Source: Onchocerca lupi (taxonomy: Eukaryota > Nematoda > Chromadorea > Rhabditida > Onchocercidae). From it: 64,000 nt of DNA. This document shows, piece by piece, positions 39,797-53,171 of the stretch. The notes below the pieces were generated by a model. That model did not search any database, was not told the origin of the DNA, and worked only from the letters and a program-made list of their open reading frames with translations. Position 1 is the first letter of the stretch. Each line of letters begins with the position of its first letter. The stretch covers positions 1-64,000 of the forward strand of contig JAOVVO010000138.1 in assembly GCA_028564675.1 (NCBI GenBank), given 5' to 3'. The translations under genes were made by a program, and so were the position numbers.

Positions 39797-41579
39797 TCAG
39801 GACCGTGAAAAGATCTCGTGAGAATTAAGTATGAAGAATACATGTCATAACATTCTAGGATGAATTCAGCTGATAAGAAATCCAGCACAGTCTAGAAAGG
39901 ACTCTCAGCATCTCTCATTATTCTCGATTGGAATAAAGCTAATACTAAGTACGTAGAAGGTAAAAAAATAATGAGATATGTCAAGGTATTACAGAGGTAT
40001 GTCGTGTGAAAATTTATCTATTTGCTTGTAAGAAGTTTAACATCAATTAAACCGAGGCTTCAATCTCAAAACTGCGCAGTCGCAATTCTGGTAGTATGCA
40101 TTTTTTTTTTTCTTCATGCGAAAATTCTACTGGTTACTGAAACAAGGAACGATTCGGACGAAAACCATTTGTTAGTAAAAATTAAAAAAACTTACCTGTA
40201 CGAGAGAAAGCTTGAAAGTAGTTATAGCGTGGTGAATGAGTAACGCTAAGAAAGTAATTGCTTTTTCTTTTTAAATTTAGTTTGTTCTGAACTTTTTCTT
40301 CGAAACCTTTTCATTTCCTTACAGTGAAAGAAAAATTTTGGACGAACACGATGATATTTGTTGTTGATTTATTGTTCAAATTAAAAGGTTAGTTACAATT
40401 CATTCTTCCGGGCATTTCTACGATGACGACTTCAGTGTACTGAGATCATTGAATTATTTCACGAAGCAGTAATGATTCAAAGACTGTGCAACGATGCTGC
40501 CAATGTCCGACCTCCCGCATCCGTCGAATTAATGAGAAAGTGTTAGGGTAAATTGTTATTGGTGATCTATTACTTTCTTCAAAAGAAGCAATTTGAACCG
40601 GAAATAGAATGAGCGTAGTTTGTATTTGAAGAGAATAGGTATATAATATTTAATTCGCAATATTGTGTGTATATAGCCATTTCTTCTTACCCCAAAGTCG
40701 GAAGAATTGATTGATTGCAAGTAGAATCATTTCCGGTTATAAGCATGCCTATGTGAAATTCGAACACTACTGCCGATGAAAAAACTCAAGTGAAATTGAT
40801 GGTCAACTGGACTGTAGTGCAATGATGCTTTTTCCTTCTTTTTTTTCTAGACTTTAGAAAACATTCAGTCGAAATTTTGCTCACTTTCAACCATCTTCTT
40901 TGTTGAAGGAAGAATGTTATGATGCAACCAGAATTTCATGAAGGGAAAGAAAGCAATGGGGATGGGAGGAAGGGATAGAGGTGGTGGAGACTTGGAAGGA
41001 TAACTAACAGAACTTGCTATGCTTGTCAGCTTTACCCTATTTTCACACTCAAATTATATTCATTTTGTGAATAATAGCATATTTCAGTTTAGTCCCTTCC
41101 TTTATTTATTTCATTATTTTAATAGTAATATTTGCTTTTGTAAATTAAAAAAAAAACTTCGAACGATGATACCCTCACTTTTATTCTTCTCTTTCCATTG
41201 TAATGAGAATTAATTTTTAAAAAAGATTCATGTAAGCAAATGCAAAAGACGACTTAAATGATTTACATATAACGTTCATGGTGTTCGAGGGCTTCAGTTA
41301 ACCTCAGTTTTCATATTTCGGGATTTTCATGAGCTTCTCATTTTCTTGATGAACTAAATTTCTACTTAATGACTCAGCATCCTCTACATAGATGTTACCT
41401 GCATTACGAAAAGTTCAACATTCTTATGATTGTTTTAAGTACTTCGAATTGACGAATTTAATTTGAAGGAGCGAATGTCTTCCAGCATTTGCCACAGGAT
41501 AAAGATGTTTAGGGAAAGGAATCATTCATTTTGAATTAATTAATTCATTACGTCCAGCACCACCACAGATAGACTTGCC

Positions 41580-41690
41580 CGTAGGTATGTTTGTCTGTGT
41601 GTGTATGTATGTGTCTGTTTACATGTACATATATATGTATTCGTCTATGTATGTGTGCATGCGTGTGAGAATGTGCATGTGTAGATGTAT
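41580..41690. repeat. TG/TATG-rich alternating tract
   Basis: About 100 bases dominated by alternating pyrimidine-purine steps (TGTGTGTATGTATGTGT, later ACATATATATG). A degenerate microsatellite about 1 kb upstream of the phosphatase gene; such tracts can adopt Z-DNA, but no function is evident. Confidence 0.8.
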
Positions 41691-42622
41691 CACTTTAATG
41701 GCACCGTAAAAAATAAATCGTTAATTAACCTGTTCATCAACTCAGAAGTTTTTCATCAAAGCATTCAACACGGAAATGACGTATGTGGAAACTGTTGCCA
41801 CTTTTACATCACATACAGAGTTTTGATATATAAAGACACCTGGTACCTTCAAGAACTGCACTGTCTTTTTGAGCTATTTTTCAAAATACCCTTCTATTTT
41901 CCCACCTAATTTATTGTCTCAAACTCTTAACACTTTCAATCAACAATTAACTTATTCACCATTCAGTATTGTCGAAATTTTGGTTGCTTCATCTAAACTT
42001 CAAGTTCAGTTTTAGTTTATTGATGTGAACAATAACTTATTTTTGTTCCACTCGTTTTTGGAATTCTATTGACTCTTAACTTTTTTTCTAAGATTTGCAC
42101 TGTAGTACTCGAAATTTTACAGAAACTTCTGCCACGGTAGCAAAATAAGTTTCAAAATCGTAGGCATTCTCAAACTTCATTTTTGCTGAAATGAAATTAA
42201 GTAGTCGAATTAGGTAATGAATTCTACTATTTTAATGAATTCGCTTTTAAGTTGCAAATTCCTTAGACTAAAAAAAATCAGTTATGACAGATATTTACTC
42301 TAATAGTTCTAGCTAGAATAAGATGGTCTTGCTTAAAAAAAGAAACAAATTAAAAAGTAGAGATGGCATCCCTCACAGCCGTTTATCGCTTAGAATTGAT
42401 TATTCGCTATCTTATTATCATGAAATAGCTGAAAACAATGTATGTAAATATTAGGATGTTTCTGTATAGAATATTCTGCAAATGAATTTTTAATATATTA
42501 CGTCTTTTTAATTTAAAAAAGTCAAAACTTTTCAGTTGCTTGCATATAAGAAGAGAGTAGCGGGTCGAAATATTCACTTTTGAAGAACAAAATCAAATTC
42601 TGCAATAAATTCTGTTTTTCTA

Positions 42623-42658
42623 GATAGAACTACACTTTGCGGAATATATTCCTATCTA
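42623..42658 (+). promoter_or_regulatory. Possible spliced-leader acceptor before the phosphatase start
   Basis: TCTGTTTTTCTAG ends at 42623, 35 bases before the chosen ATG, with a good pyrimidine tract. In a nematode this is a plausible spliced-leader addition site; an upstream untranslated exon is the alternative. Confidence 0.4.
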
Positions 42659-45600
42659 ATGGTTGCATCTTATTTCTCGATGAGTAACTGCAGCCTTCGT
42701 GAAAGGTATATTTGCATCTGCAGAGGAACACTAGAGCTGATCCGGATACACACTTTTCAATTTCTCATTCAAGTAAATTTATTGGTAAAGGATAGATTTC
42801 TCCTTTTTTTTACTTTTGGAATCAGAAGATGTTATCTTAGTCTTCACATTTCAGGCGTGGCTCATCCGTTTCATTGACAATCGACCTGGGTCAGTTTCAG
42901 AGTTCAGCTCTTGAAATATCACCAATTCATGAAGAGTTAGTTCGTACTGAAAGTATATCTTCACTACGTCATCTTATCTCTCTCGCTGGAAAACATTTTT
43001 TGTTCGTAATCATTTCACTGATCGGAACAATATCATCATTTCTATTCATCAAAGATACTTTTAATAAATTGCAGTAGTGCTGAAGATTTGTTATGCAATA
43101 GGCCAAGACGTCTGACACGCTATCAATTGCACCATCTTGATATTTCCGCATCCCTGTCCATGATCTATGCAGAATTTGCTGTAAGTTAAATCACACTTCT
43201 TCATGCTTTTCGTTTCGAATGATTGAAGGAAAACGAACTATTATGATGCATAATTTATCAAGCAACAATAATACTTAACACATCTCTTTTTTACAGGCTC
43301 TGCCAAGTCCAAGTACTTCGTCATGTGAAAAAGTTGCTGGTTGCAGTCAGAAAAATCGACATACACTGTGGCCTATACGGGAAACTCGTGTACGACTTTC
43401 ATCCAGCTACAGAGCTTCATATAATTCTGCAGCTGAAGAAGTTTGCCAGAGCTATATTAATGCCAACTATATTTTGGTCAGCTTATCACTTTTCTAATAC
43501 TTGTAAGCACAGATCATTTCTAAGGATGAACGTTATGCCCAACAATCTTGACGATTCCTATTATCATTAATTACAAAATCCAGAAAGCACGGGAACATTG
43601 ATAGGAATCAGATATAACTTGGCCTACGAACTTTGTTCGCGTTTGTTCAGAAATGTGAATCTTTTAACGACCCTTTCATTAAAATCAAAGACTTTCAAGT
43701 TTTGGGAAACAAAAGATATAAGTTTTTGCCAGCAATAGAAGTCTTCTCATTCTTCATTTTTATGAATATTAATTTCCATTGAACTGATCAAATGCAGGAT
43801 TCGAACTCAGAATTAATGTATATCGCAGCAGAAGGTCCAATGCCGAATACAATTAACGATTTTTGGTCAATGGTTCTTCAAGAACGCACACCAGTTATTG
43901 TAATGGTGACCAACTTAGAAGAAAAACCTTGTGGAGCTAAGCTAGCAATAGTCAGTTTTTAGAATTTGCAAAACGAACATATCGAAATTTTTTGGTTGTT
44001 CAAATAGGGAATTATGGAAATAGTAAAATACTTCTCATAGTCTATACAATTTTGAATTTTTTAACGAAAAATGATGAAATTTGTGCAAAGAATCGTTTAG
44101 AAATTTTACAGAAAAAATGCGAGAAATACTGGCCAGACAGTCACGCCTGTTATGGCAAAATAGATGTTACTATCGCATCAACAAACTTTCATAGCGGTGT
44201 ACAAATTCGCCACATCGTTTTAAATGTATTGATTTCTGTTTGATTGAAAGTCGATTTTCTAAGTACGTTTTTATAAAATGATATTCTTGCGAAGTAATTG
44301 TATTTGGTACATTAATGCAAGTTATTTTCTAAGGCTTAAAACGTAAGGTAAATAATAGGAGCTGAGATGAGAGCCTCTTTCCTTCTTCGGAAGACTGGTG
44401 TTTACCTTTGCAGGGTCACTTCTGGCTGCCTTATGGTTTGTGCTTGCAAAAGTAGACAACCTACTGCCTTGAACCGTCTCGAAGTTCTGCTGTTTTGAAA
44501 GTATAGGAATTATGCAGTATTTTTAGCATTAATTAATACTTCGCAACTTCAATTCTTTGCCGAATCCTTAGCTTTATTCATTTAATTAAGAATTATTCTA
44601 TAAACTAAATTTAAAGATGAGCGATAACAATTAACTTATATTTGTAGTGTGGTGGTTTGGAGCATCACGTGAGGCACATTTGGTTTACGGAATGGTTAGA
44701 TCACCGTTTGCCTATGCAGCACATCACTCAACTTCTAAAAATAATCGCTGCTATGGAAAGTTACAGGAATGAATATCGACGATTATTCTCTCATACAGCA
44801 CCAGTTCTTGTCCATTGCAGGTAATTTCCTTTTCAAATGACCTCCAGAAGACCCGCATTGTTTTCCAAAAAAAGAAAAATTTATCTACCATTTATAATGA
44901 GTTTAAATATTATTTAATATTTGCAGTGCTGGAATTGGTCGAACCTGTACATTTATCGCGATAGCTCTGGGAGTGGATCAGCTCTGTAAAACCCCTGAAA
45001 ATATTGACGTTTTCTCCACTGTATCCAGATTACGCAGGCAGAGGTTTGTAAAAATAGATGTTTTTACAATGATAACAAGATTTCCTAATCATTCAGTATG
45101 GTTCCCTGTGATAGTTGGGCCATGAAAATTGTACGTAGATCCCTGTACGATATTCAGAATGCTTATCATTAACAAACTCCGCCCAACTCGCCAACTGCCT
45201 TTTGCTATTCAGATCCCTGTTTCATCTAGCTTAATTGATATAATCTTCTGCAGTTTTCAGCAGACCATTGTGTCACCTCAACAGCCCTTGCTGTTATTAT
45301 TTCTACGTCATAATTATGAAATATTAAATCCATCTTCAACGAAATTGTAGATTTGGAGCTGTACAGCTTCCAGGACAGTACGCATTTATCTACTTAGTAC
45401 TGCAACGCATGGAAAGATTTCTTCCAGAAATTTGTGCACAGAATGACCAAGACAACTTCCCTGCATGCCTCACTTTCTCAGGTATGAATTCTGCTTTGAA
45501 GTTTTCGATTTTTAAACTAATAATGGTCAGTAGCTTCTTTGTGGAAAGCAAATAGAGATAGAAACAGAAAAATTCCTGGATTCTATATTTTATAACACTA

Positions 45601-45675
45601 CTTAATGCCGCAGAATCCTGCCCAATAAGTGTCAGAACTCTTGCAAAAACACTTTGTAGAAACATTCGACGATGA
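42659..45675 (+). CDS. Non-receptor protein tyrosine phosphatase with WLD loop
   Basis: Classical PTP that would hydrolyse phosphotyrosine through a cysteinyl-phosphate intermediate. Exons: 42659-42705, 42855-43001, 43075-43180, 43297-43476, 43798-43950, 44112-44225, 44648-44820, 44927-45043, 45351-45481, 45614-45675; they join in frame to 409 residues, most of it one phosphatase domain after a Ser-rich N-terminal region of about 70 residues. I see no signal peptide or membrane segment. Motifs in order: KNRH with TRVRL, SYINANYI, YIAAEGPMPNTINDFW, VIVMVTNLEE, KCEKYWPD, VRHIWFTEWLDHRLP, HCSAGIGRT (catalytic Cys and Arg intact), and VQLPGQYAF (Q-loop). Departures from the family consensus: the pTyr-loop KNRY is KNRH, and the WPD loop has Leu for Pro while the general-acid Asp is kept. 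The donor of exon 2 (GTTCGT) is the only one that fits the phase. Nematodes have many such divergent PTPs, often expressed in the germ line (general knowledge); the substrate cannot be inferred. Candidate AATAAA at 45822. Confidence 0.92.
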
Positions 45676-46680
45676 GAATTCAAAGCCAGACAGTGGAAAC
45701 GATGAAGAACTATGGAACAACCAGGTTGACTTGCTTTGCTGCAGTTTCTAACAACTCACGAAAAATCTCGACCTCTCATAAAATACATTCAACCATAATC
45801 AATTTGCTCATTTCAACTACTAATAAATTTCCAAGAAGTGATAATAATGTACAAATCTTTGCACTGTTTTCCGTTAGAATTGAAATATATTTCGGAAGTA
45901 AAATATCAGATGAAAGGCAACCAAGAATTCTATAATTATGCAAATAAGGAGAAATGGACAAATAGATCTAATTAATTCTCATCTCACTCAACGAATTATT
46001 TCGAAATGTCATCGAACTCTTTTTGCTACAAAGTAGTGGAGAGTCAAGAGAAAAAAAGAGGAAAAAGAGAACGGAATGAGCATGCAAGTAATAAAAGTTT
46101 TTTAAAATTTAGATAGTATCATTAAATGATCTTACCCAGCTGGCGTTTCTAAACTATGTGTTTCGAGAATCTTGAAATATGTTTTATAAATACTGCAGCA
46201 CTATGACTGGTGTGATTAATTTATGATACAACTAACAACTTTTGAGTCAATTGAAACAACTGATTTTCAAGCGCATATGAGACATTGCAGTGTCACTTGA
46301 TATGGCGTTAATATATCAAAAATTTGATTACGATGAAAATGGATACTAAGAGATGCATCCCTTCTTATTCTTTCTATTTTCTTCCTTATTTTACAGTTTC
46401 TGCTAACCAACTTCATATCATTAATACGGTATATCGCTGTGAGACGAATATATTTTTCCGAAGAATAACTTTTCCTGCTTAGCATAAATCTGTATACATA
46501 TTCACTCTTTAAAAAGTCACAACATATAATAGCAAATTTTTGAACCTTGTAATATGCAAATATCCAAACTAATTCATATCTGCTCAGTTTCTGACACCAA
46601 TTCAACATAATGCTATCACTATTTTGTTATGGTATCCTCGACTAAATCAATTAATTGCGAAACTGACACCCGATTCAGAA
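45676..46680. other. Convergent 3' gap between phosphatase and Rab3GAP
   Basis: About 1 kb separating the two stop codons of tail-to-tail genes. It should hold both 3' untranslated regions. A candidate AATAAA for the phosphatase is at 45822-45827. Frames in this stretch, including a 113-codon one on the minus strand, show no motif and are taken as noise. Confidence 0.6.
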
Positions 46681-49600
46681 CTACGATAAGACGGTATCGC
46701 TTGACAGTGTCAAACAAATTCTATATTCTTCTTTTGATATTGCAGCATACAACCTTTGTGGTAATGTTCGTGAACCAAGCGTGGGTCTACGAGCACCGCA
46801 TCGCATTATGTATTGCCTCCTAGAAATAATAATGTTTGCAAAAGATATAAACCAAAGATAGACAGTATTTCGGCTAGTGCACAAGATATTCCATTAACTT
46901 AGAATAACCCAACAGGCTTGAAAATAGTGAATTAACGTTATCAGTTAAATTCTTTACATTTTGTTCATATGAAAAATTTTGGGAAAGAATTACCTGCGAT
47001 AAGGCATGTCTTCATCACCAGTGAGAATTTGCTCAAGGGTTCTCTTTTCGGTCCTGCAAAAGTATGAGAACAAGGAGCTTTGTTTGAGAAATGTCAGAAA
47101 AATATTTTATGTGCATGATAAATTACTAATAATTTTGAGTAGTAGCTTTGTAGAACTAATTATAAGATGAATATCTTCACTTTTCTGCAAGAAATATTAA
47201 GATCTTGATAAGCAGAGGTTAATAATAAAGAACAATAAAATGGTATAAGCTCATAAAGTCTGGATAAGAGTATAAAATAATAGCATGCCCTAATCATGCA
47301 AGGCCACATTAAAAAGAGTACCAGCAACCTGTTTTCCATGTGCGCTTAATGCTTAGCGACAGATGATCAAAGACAGTTGAAAAACAATGAAAAATCTACC
47401 TATTTGCGGAATTTTTTATAGAAGAACCAAAAAAGAGGCTCTTCAAAGCTGAACCGACAGGCCCACATAAATTTCGAACAATCGGTACTCGATAGCCAGC
47501 ACCAGTTTTTCCACCATTTACAACGCTTTCGTAGTTTTGCTCATTTAATCGTACAAGCAACATAACAAATTGTCGTATTTCACATTTTTCATCTTCAGTT
47601 AACTACAATTAAAATTTATTATTGCACATTTGCAAAAGAAGATATTAATAACAAGTCACAAGGAATATGGAAAATAAGAATTTTATTCAGGTTTTTGACA
47701 AAACTCATCAGACAAGCAACAATATAATACTCCGACCAATAAGTTTGGACAAATTCAGTAGAATTGAATGTGTTTTAAGATACCACTACCTATATTTATT
47801 TTCACGAAATCGAATCGAAGCGAGACATTATGAAAACTGACTGTTGAAATAGTTTTATTAAACAAAAGAAATCTTCAGATGTTTCTGAAGATTAGTAACA
47901 AGCAAGCACTATAAGAAACCGTATGACAAATTAAATTTATTTTGATAGAAATATTTTAAAAGAAGAAAGGTTGGATTAGCTGGAATTAAGACCACCAAAT
48001 GATTTTTAATCAGCTTTTACATGAACTTTCAGAAAAACCCAACAAAAAAAATTCAGTAATAATGTAAACAGACAACCTTTTTATCGGTTGCGGAAATTAA
48101 TTGCGTATAAAGTATATTACAGCAAGCAACCACTCTCTCGATTTGCGTCATATCCTTGACAGCATCTAAGTAATCTTCCAAATCATTGCTCCTCGTACAA
48201 TCTGATACTTTTTTGCAAAGACTGAGTAATTTGTCTCCAACAAAAGCAAGATATAATTTTGCTATAATTATCCAACAATAATAAATTATGAAATGAAAAA
48301 AGAATGGATTAGATTGGCTATAAATTTCGAGACACTTTAAGAAAAGAAAAAACAAGTATACCTTCTGGAAAATTCATTTGCGATGTTTTATTCCAAAGTG
48401 AGATCTGGCAACAGGGGAAGTATTAAAAAGTGTTGAGACACTAGTACTGTCGATAGTTTTAAGCAATCCATAAAAATAAATAATATCGCATTTTAGCTAA
48501 TAATTGGGACCAGATTCAGTTTAATCAACTGGCAGATCAAACAAAATGCTGTTGTAGGAATATCTAAAGACATGCTAGAAAGTCGTACTATATTGATGAA
48601 AAAACTAACATTCATCCACTAATTGTGCGGATGCACATTTGAATAAAACTGGTAAAATATGAACAATCAATTTCGATACGGTCAGATTTTCGAAATCACT
48701 AATGATCTGAAAATTGCGATTCATTTGTTGATTTAAGACAATAGAAAAAAATCATCGAATTCTCGATAAGCATTTAAGGCATCTGATCTCAGCATTAATT
48801 TTCCTGCGAACTGAAAACTAAAATATGTAAAATGGTAAAAATTGATATTCAATATCTTCTTCCTGAAATTAAAATGATGATCACCTTATTGGCCGCTTTC
48901 AAGTCATCAAATAGCATTTTTTGACGACAAGCAGGTTTCGGTTGCGCTTGATTCCACGTCTTTTGCCATGTATTATCATCACCCGTCATGCGACTTGATA
49001 AGCGGCCTTAAAATATGCAGATAGATTATTACGATAATAATTGACCAATTCAGAAAACTATGATACATATGTGAACAAAAAAAAAAATAAGTTCGAAACT
49101 TACCTTCGTCCGTATTTTCATCACTCACGATGAAGTCACGAGGAGAGTGCCACCTTATAAAGTCTTCAAAACAGCAACCTGGATTGGCGGCCTGCAAACA
49201 AAAGATGATTTATGCAAATCATTGCATGCCAGCATAAAGAAATGTATCTTACTTTAAAAGCTTCCATATCTGAAAAAAGCGGCTCCAACTGTGCTTCGAC
49301 TCGTTCTTCAGGATCCTTCAAAGAAGCTAAATATTCAGTGTGCCTCTCGAGCATATCCTCGGTTAATGGAACACGACTCTGAAAAACATTCATATGTATG
49401 AAAAAAAATATGATGTACTTGAGTAAACACACCTGTGTAATAGGTTCATATATAAGCCTATCGGGGTAGTGAAATAGTCGCAATGTGCCAAAAGGTTTTA
49501 AGCGCCCTTCTGCTCCTGCAGAGTCCGGTTCTTCTGCTGACATTTCTTTATTATTTTCCTCTAACGATTCTGCTGCATCAAAAAATTCATCTTCTTCTGC

Positions 49601-52600
49601 AACACCAAATGTATCGTGATCTTGAATTTTCCATACAGCCGTTTGAAAGACTTCAAACCATGAATCGGACTGCGAAATCGAAATATGTACCTGACTTATA
49701 TAAATTCCCCTTTTTCATAAAAAGATTCTTTGATTCACGTCGTTTTTTAGCTTCAACTGCACATTGTAAAAGTTGTAGATTTTGGTGAAATTTACAGCTG
49801 GACAAATCCGGAGCTATAGACTCATCCATTCTACAACAGCTTATTGTCCAAAAAAATGAAAGGAAACTAGTGACAATAGAATATGAATATTATAACTGCA
49901 TTGCTATTTGAATTTACAAATATAATTGCTCTCAAATTCAATTTAATAATCCATACCCAGGAATGTACAAATTTTTTTCGTAGTATTCCTGCAGCTCATA
50001 TGTAATAGCTGACCATAAGTGAAAAAATCTAGTTGATGAATGCTTCCGAGCACATAATATTTGCGCGAGTGCAACAGAAATGCGACAAGTTAAGCTAGAT
50101 TCTGGAGCCGATTTACATGTGGTTAATATTTCCTTCAAAAATTCATAAAATTAAAATGGGCATTTCACTAATTCTACAACTAGTGGAAATACAAAAAATT
50201 ATACATATTAGAGTCTGAATGAGTTTGACAATAAAAACTTAAGTGATACTGGTAGACATCATAAATTTAAATTGATCCATAATGAACATATACATTATCA
50301 CCGTGATCAGCTCCATAACGTTCTATAATACGAAAAAAAAAAAAACAATAGGGGGCCAAGAAACGAAATCCATCTGCATTATGCACATTCTAAAAATAAC
50401 ATTGGATAACTTTGTGTGTACATAACATACTGAATAACTTACGTTAAGTTTTTGATAAATGTCCATTACGTTTCCTTCCTCCTTTATACTTTCCGCATGA
50501 CATGTTTCTGAGCACTGTACACTTTTAACAACACCACCTGGACCAGGACTCGATGCTTTTTCTATCAAGCACGGCGACTCAACACCTACATTGCATGAAG
50601 TGTTGTTATAGTCTGATAAAACATGTCCTCGTATCGTCTTTTCAAACACTTTATCAATCCAGCGCCGAATAATGTCCTATAACCAGATGTCTCAAGCTTC
50701 AATTGATTAAAATGTTAAAACTCATAAATAATTCAAAAAAGAGAAAAAGTATGATAAGAAAAAAATTAACATACAGCTTCTAAATCATTTTCATTCATTA
50801 CGCGATCTGTGTTTCTAATTGAGATACTTTCTGCTACTGTTGGAGATAATAATGAAGACAATGCTTGACTTGCATCCTGCCTTGAATGCTCCCGTTTTTG
50901 GAAGATCAAACTTGAGCCTTCTTGCGACTCAGCAGTTTCTAATAATTTTTTTAAGCAGGAACCTCAAAAAACAATAGTCTAAACATTTGCTTTTCGTATA
51001 ATACACTATCTTGCTAAGTAGTTAGAAAGAGCTATGATAATATCACTAGTATCACAACAAACCGGATAGGTAGTAATCTATGTATCTTGATGAACTAATT
51101 TTTATAGCTCAATGAATTGTATTCTTAGTTTTTACGTCTGCGCCATCTTTGAAAATCAAAAAACAAAAGTTAAAAAAAGCCAACTCAGAATCGCAATATT
51201 CTTTGAAACGTAAAACATTTAAAAAATATTTTGTCTAACAGATATTTTAAAGGATATTGCCTATCTAGGAAAATATACTCAGTAAAAAAAAAAAAAAAAA
51301 AAAAAAAAAGAAATAGGAAGAATAAGTTGAATGCAAGAGATTTTGAGAAAGCAGTATCTGGAAACCCATATGAAATAGAAACTGATGAAACTCAGTAATC
51401 TATAAAGCTGTAGAAATTACAACTTACTCATGAGATATGACGCATTCTTCTGTACTGAAACCCAAGCACTCCATGCTAACGCTCTTTGAGGGTCTAAATT
51501 GGACAGGTTTTGCTCTTCCATAGCAATCCCTCTTTCAATGTTTGACCAAATCGCTGACAGACCAAATTCTCTGAAATAATAAATGAAGACTTGGGAATAT
51601 GTTTCTGATAAGCAGCTTTAAATCGTCTTCGGAAACATGAAATTTAAAGTTGACTACTTACTCAATTGCATCTGTAGCAGCACCAAACGGAAGATGAGAA
51701 ATATTAATAATACTTGCATCTTCTGCTAGTACTAATTCTTCCTCTAGAACGATATTTCTTTTGGGAAGTGCATAGCAGGGCTTATCCTTAAATAAACGGA
51801 CAACTTAAATTTGCAAATGTCTGAAAATTAATATCAAAACAATTTTAACTAAAATATACAATAATTTGAAACAATAAACACACCTGAAGTACATAATCGA
51901 ACTGCATAGATATCCGTAGATTTCCTTCATCTATTAAAGAAGGCTGCTGAAATAGCCAATGAACTATATGAGCTCAAGGAACTTTATATGTACAACATAT
52001 ACTTGTTTCCATCTTTTAATTAAAAATCAAATTTATGATAATAAAATATGGAGTAAATAACAAAATATACCAAAGTTTCCCTAAAGATGTCCAAACATCC
52101 CGATAAATGACATTTTAAAGGGTGGCCTCGGCGTTGATGAACTGACTCGAAATTAGTGCGCATAGAGTTATTTTGACAAATACCAAAATAAAGTTGCCGT
52201 TCTCTTTCACCATATTGTACAAATATTGGTAAAGCGCTGGAAAATGCTTGGATGCTTTTAAAAACGTAGTTTTTAGAAGCCAGCAAACTAGATTGACTCG
52301 CTGGTTACGATGAATTCTACTGACACACAATAAACATATTCGTTATACAGCTTAGTACAACACAGAATCCACAATTATTCTAAGATATAATTCCTTGATA
52401 ATGACTCCCACGAGCAAAAAGCTCACAACTGAGTGATAACAAAATCAAAACTCAAAAGAATACCATCCAGCTTTCCCAGCAGATTCCGTGATGGATGATA
52501 ATAACCCTCGTAACTGATCTTCATTCGATACTCTGTCTAAATGCCAATCAGACGGTGTCAATAAAATGAATTCGAGGACCCCAAACTGTAATAATTACAA

Positions 52601-53157
52601 CTCTATATCAGCAACACATATCAAGAACGCGAAATAATTACTGCAGATGCTTTTATTTTAAACCATACTTTCAGAACGTTCATGGGATTACTGGACTCAC
52701 TTGATTGCAAATAATGGATCCTGGACAGAAATCCGTCTCAGATAACCATAAAAGTCGCGCAGCATTGCTTAGAAAAGAATCCGAAGCGTCCGCATTAATC
52801 ACATTTGACTTCGTTACTTGTTCGGTTTTTTGAAGATTTTTCGGCCAGTAGTGGGTAACAATCAAATGATTATTTCCGTACGTAATTTTTTCATACTTCG
52901 AATCCCACTGGCATTCCACCACTGCTCCCTACAACATGCATTTATTGCATAATATTCCATAGAGAAAATGATTAATATTTCCATACCTTTGTAAAAGAAT
53001 AGTTGTTGCCGTTGTCGCCACTAAGTTCCCATTTCCGCAGTAATTGTTCCATTTCAGCACACAAACCTTCCTTAATTGTAACAATTGTGAAATCTTCAAT
53101 TTCAAAGACGTCCGCATCGTAACCCTCTGCACCGGAGGATATCGATGTTGATGTCAT
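46681..53157 (-). CDS. Rab3 GTPase-activating protein catalytic subunit (RAB3GAP1 family)
   Basis: With its non-catalytic partner it stimulates GTP hydrolysis by Rab3 and acts as exchange factor for Rab18 (mammalian knowledge), linking it to vesicle release and ER/lipid traffic. Exons, 5' to 3': 53157-52987, 52928-52701, 52585-52464, 52236-52071, 51946-51884, 51786-51662, 51570-51428, 50938-50775, 50676-50443, 50389-50294, 50132-49957, 49830-about 49758, 49669-49433, 49378-49253, 49191-49104, 49006-48885, 48706-48620, 48404-48362, 48234-48077, 47602-47400, 47053-46994, 46819-46681; roughly 1,010 residues against 981 in man. Matches include DVFEIEDFT, LPIFVQYGERERQLYFG, RTNFESVHQR, ISHLPFGA, SDMEAFKAANPGC, FIRWHSPRDF (GAP region rich in conserved Arg), TLPQRLYAAISKEEYRI and the terminal LSSDT. 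Three spots are unsure: the 12/13 junction near 49.7 kb, where frames differ by one base; exon 10, which holds a 13-base T run or a 42-base intron; and the end of exon 17, where phase favours a GTGGAT donor. Confidence 0.93.
51284..51309. repeat. Poly-A tract in a Rab3GAP intron
   Basis: Twenty-six A residues on the plus strand, read as poly-T in the transcript of the minus-strand gene, in the intron between exons 7 and 8. A simple repeat. Confidence 0.9.
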
Positions 53158-53171
53158 TTCTGACTGTTATC
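53158..53171 (-). promoter_or_regulatory. Possible spliced-leader acceptor before the Rab3GAP start
   Basis: On the minus strand TATTGTTGCAG ends at 53172, 14 bases ahead of the ATG at 53157. This spacing and the acceptor-like form suit spliced-leader addition. Confidence 0.4.

Larger units (their letters stand above)
31205..42622. other. Gene-poor region downstream of Raf
   Basis: Over 11 kb without a gene I can support. The first part is presumably the Raf 3' untranslated region; a candidate AATAAA lies at 31762-31767. A GC-richer stretch at about 31590-31660 has stops in the frames I read. A 44-codon exon-like piece at 34028-34161, a 27-bp inverted repeat at 39737-39796 and a TG-rich tract at 41580-41690 are listed separately. 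The A run at 36119-36138 is a simple repeat. The remaining open frames are short, hydrophobic or poly-Lys/Phe in composition, as expected from AT-rich noise. Confidence 0.5.

Noticed and set aside
52115..52330. Minus-strand frame over Rab3GAP exon 4 in a second frame
   Set aside because: The other frame matches the family (FVQYGERERQLYFG); this one does not and would break the phase.
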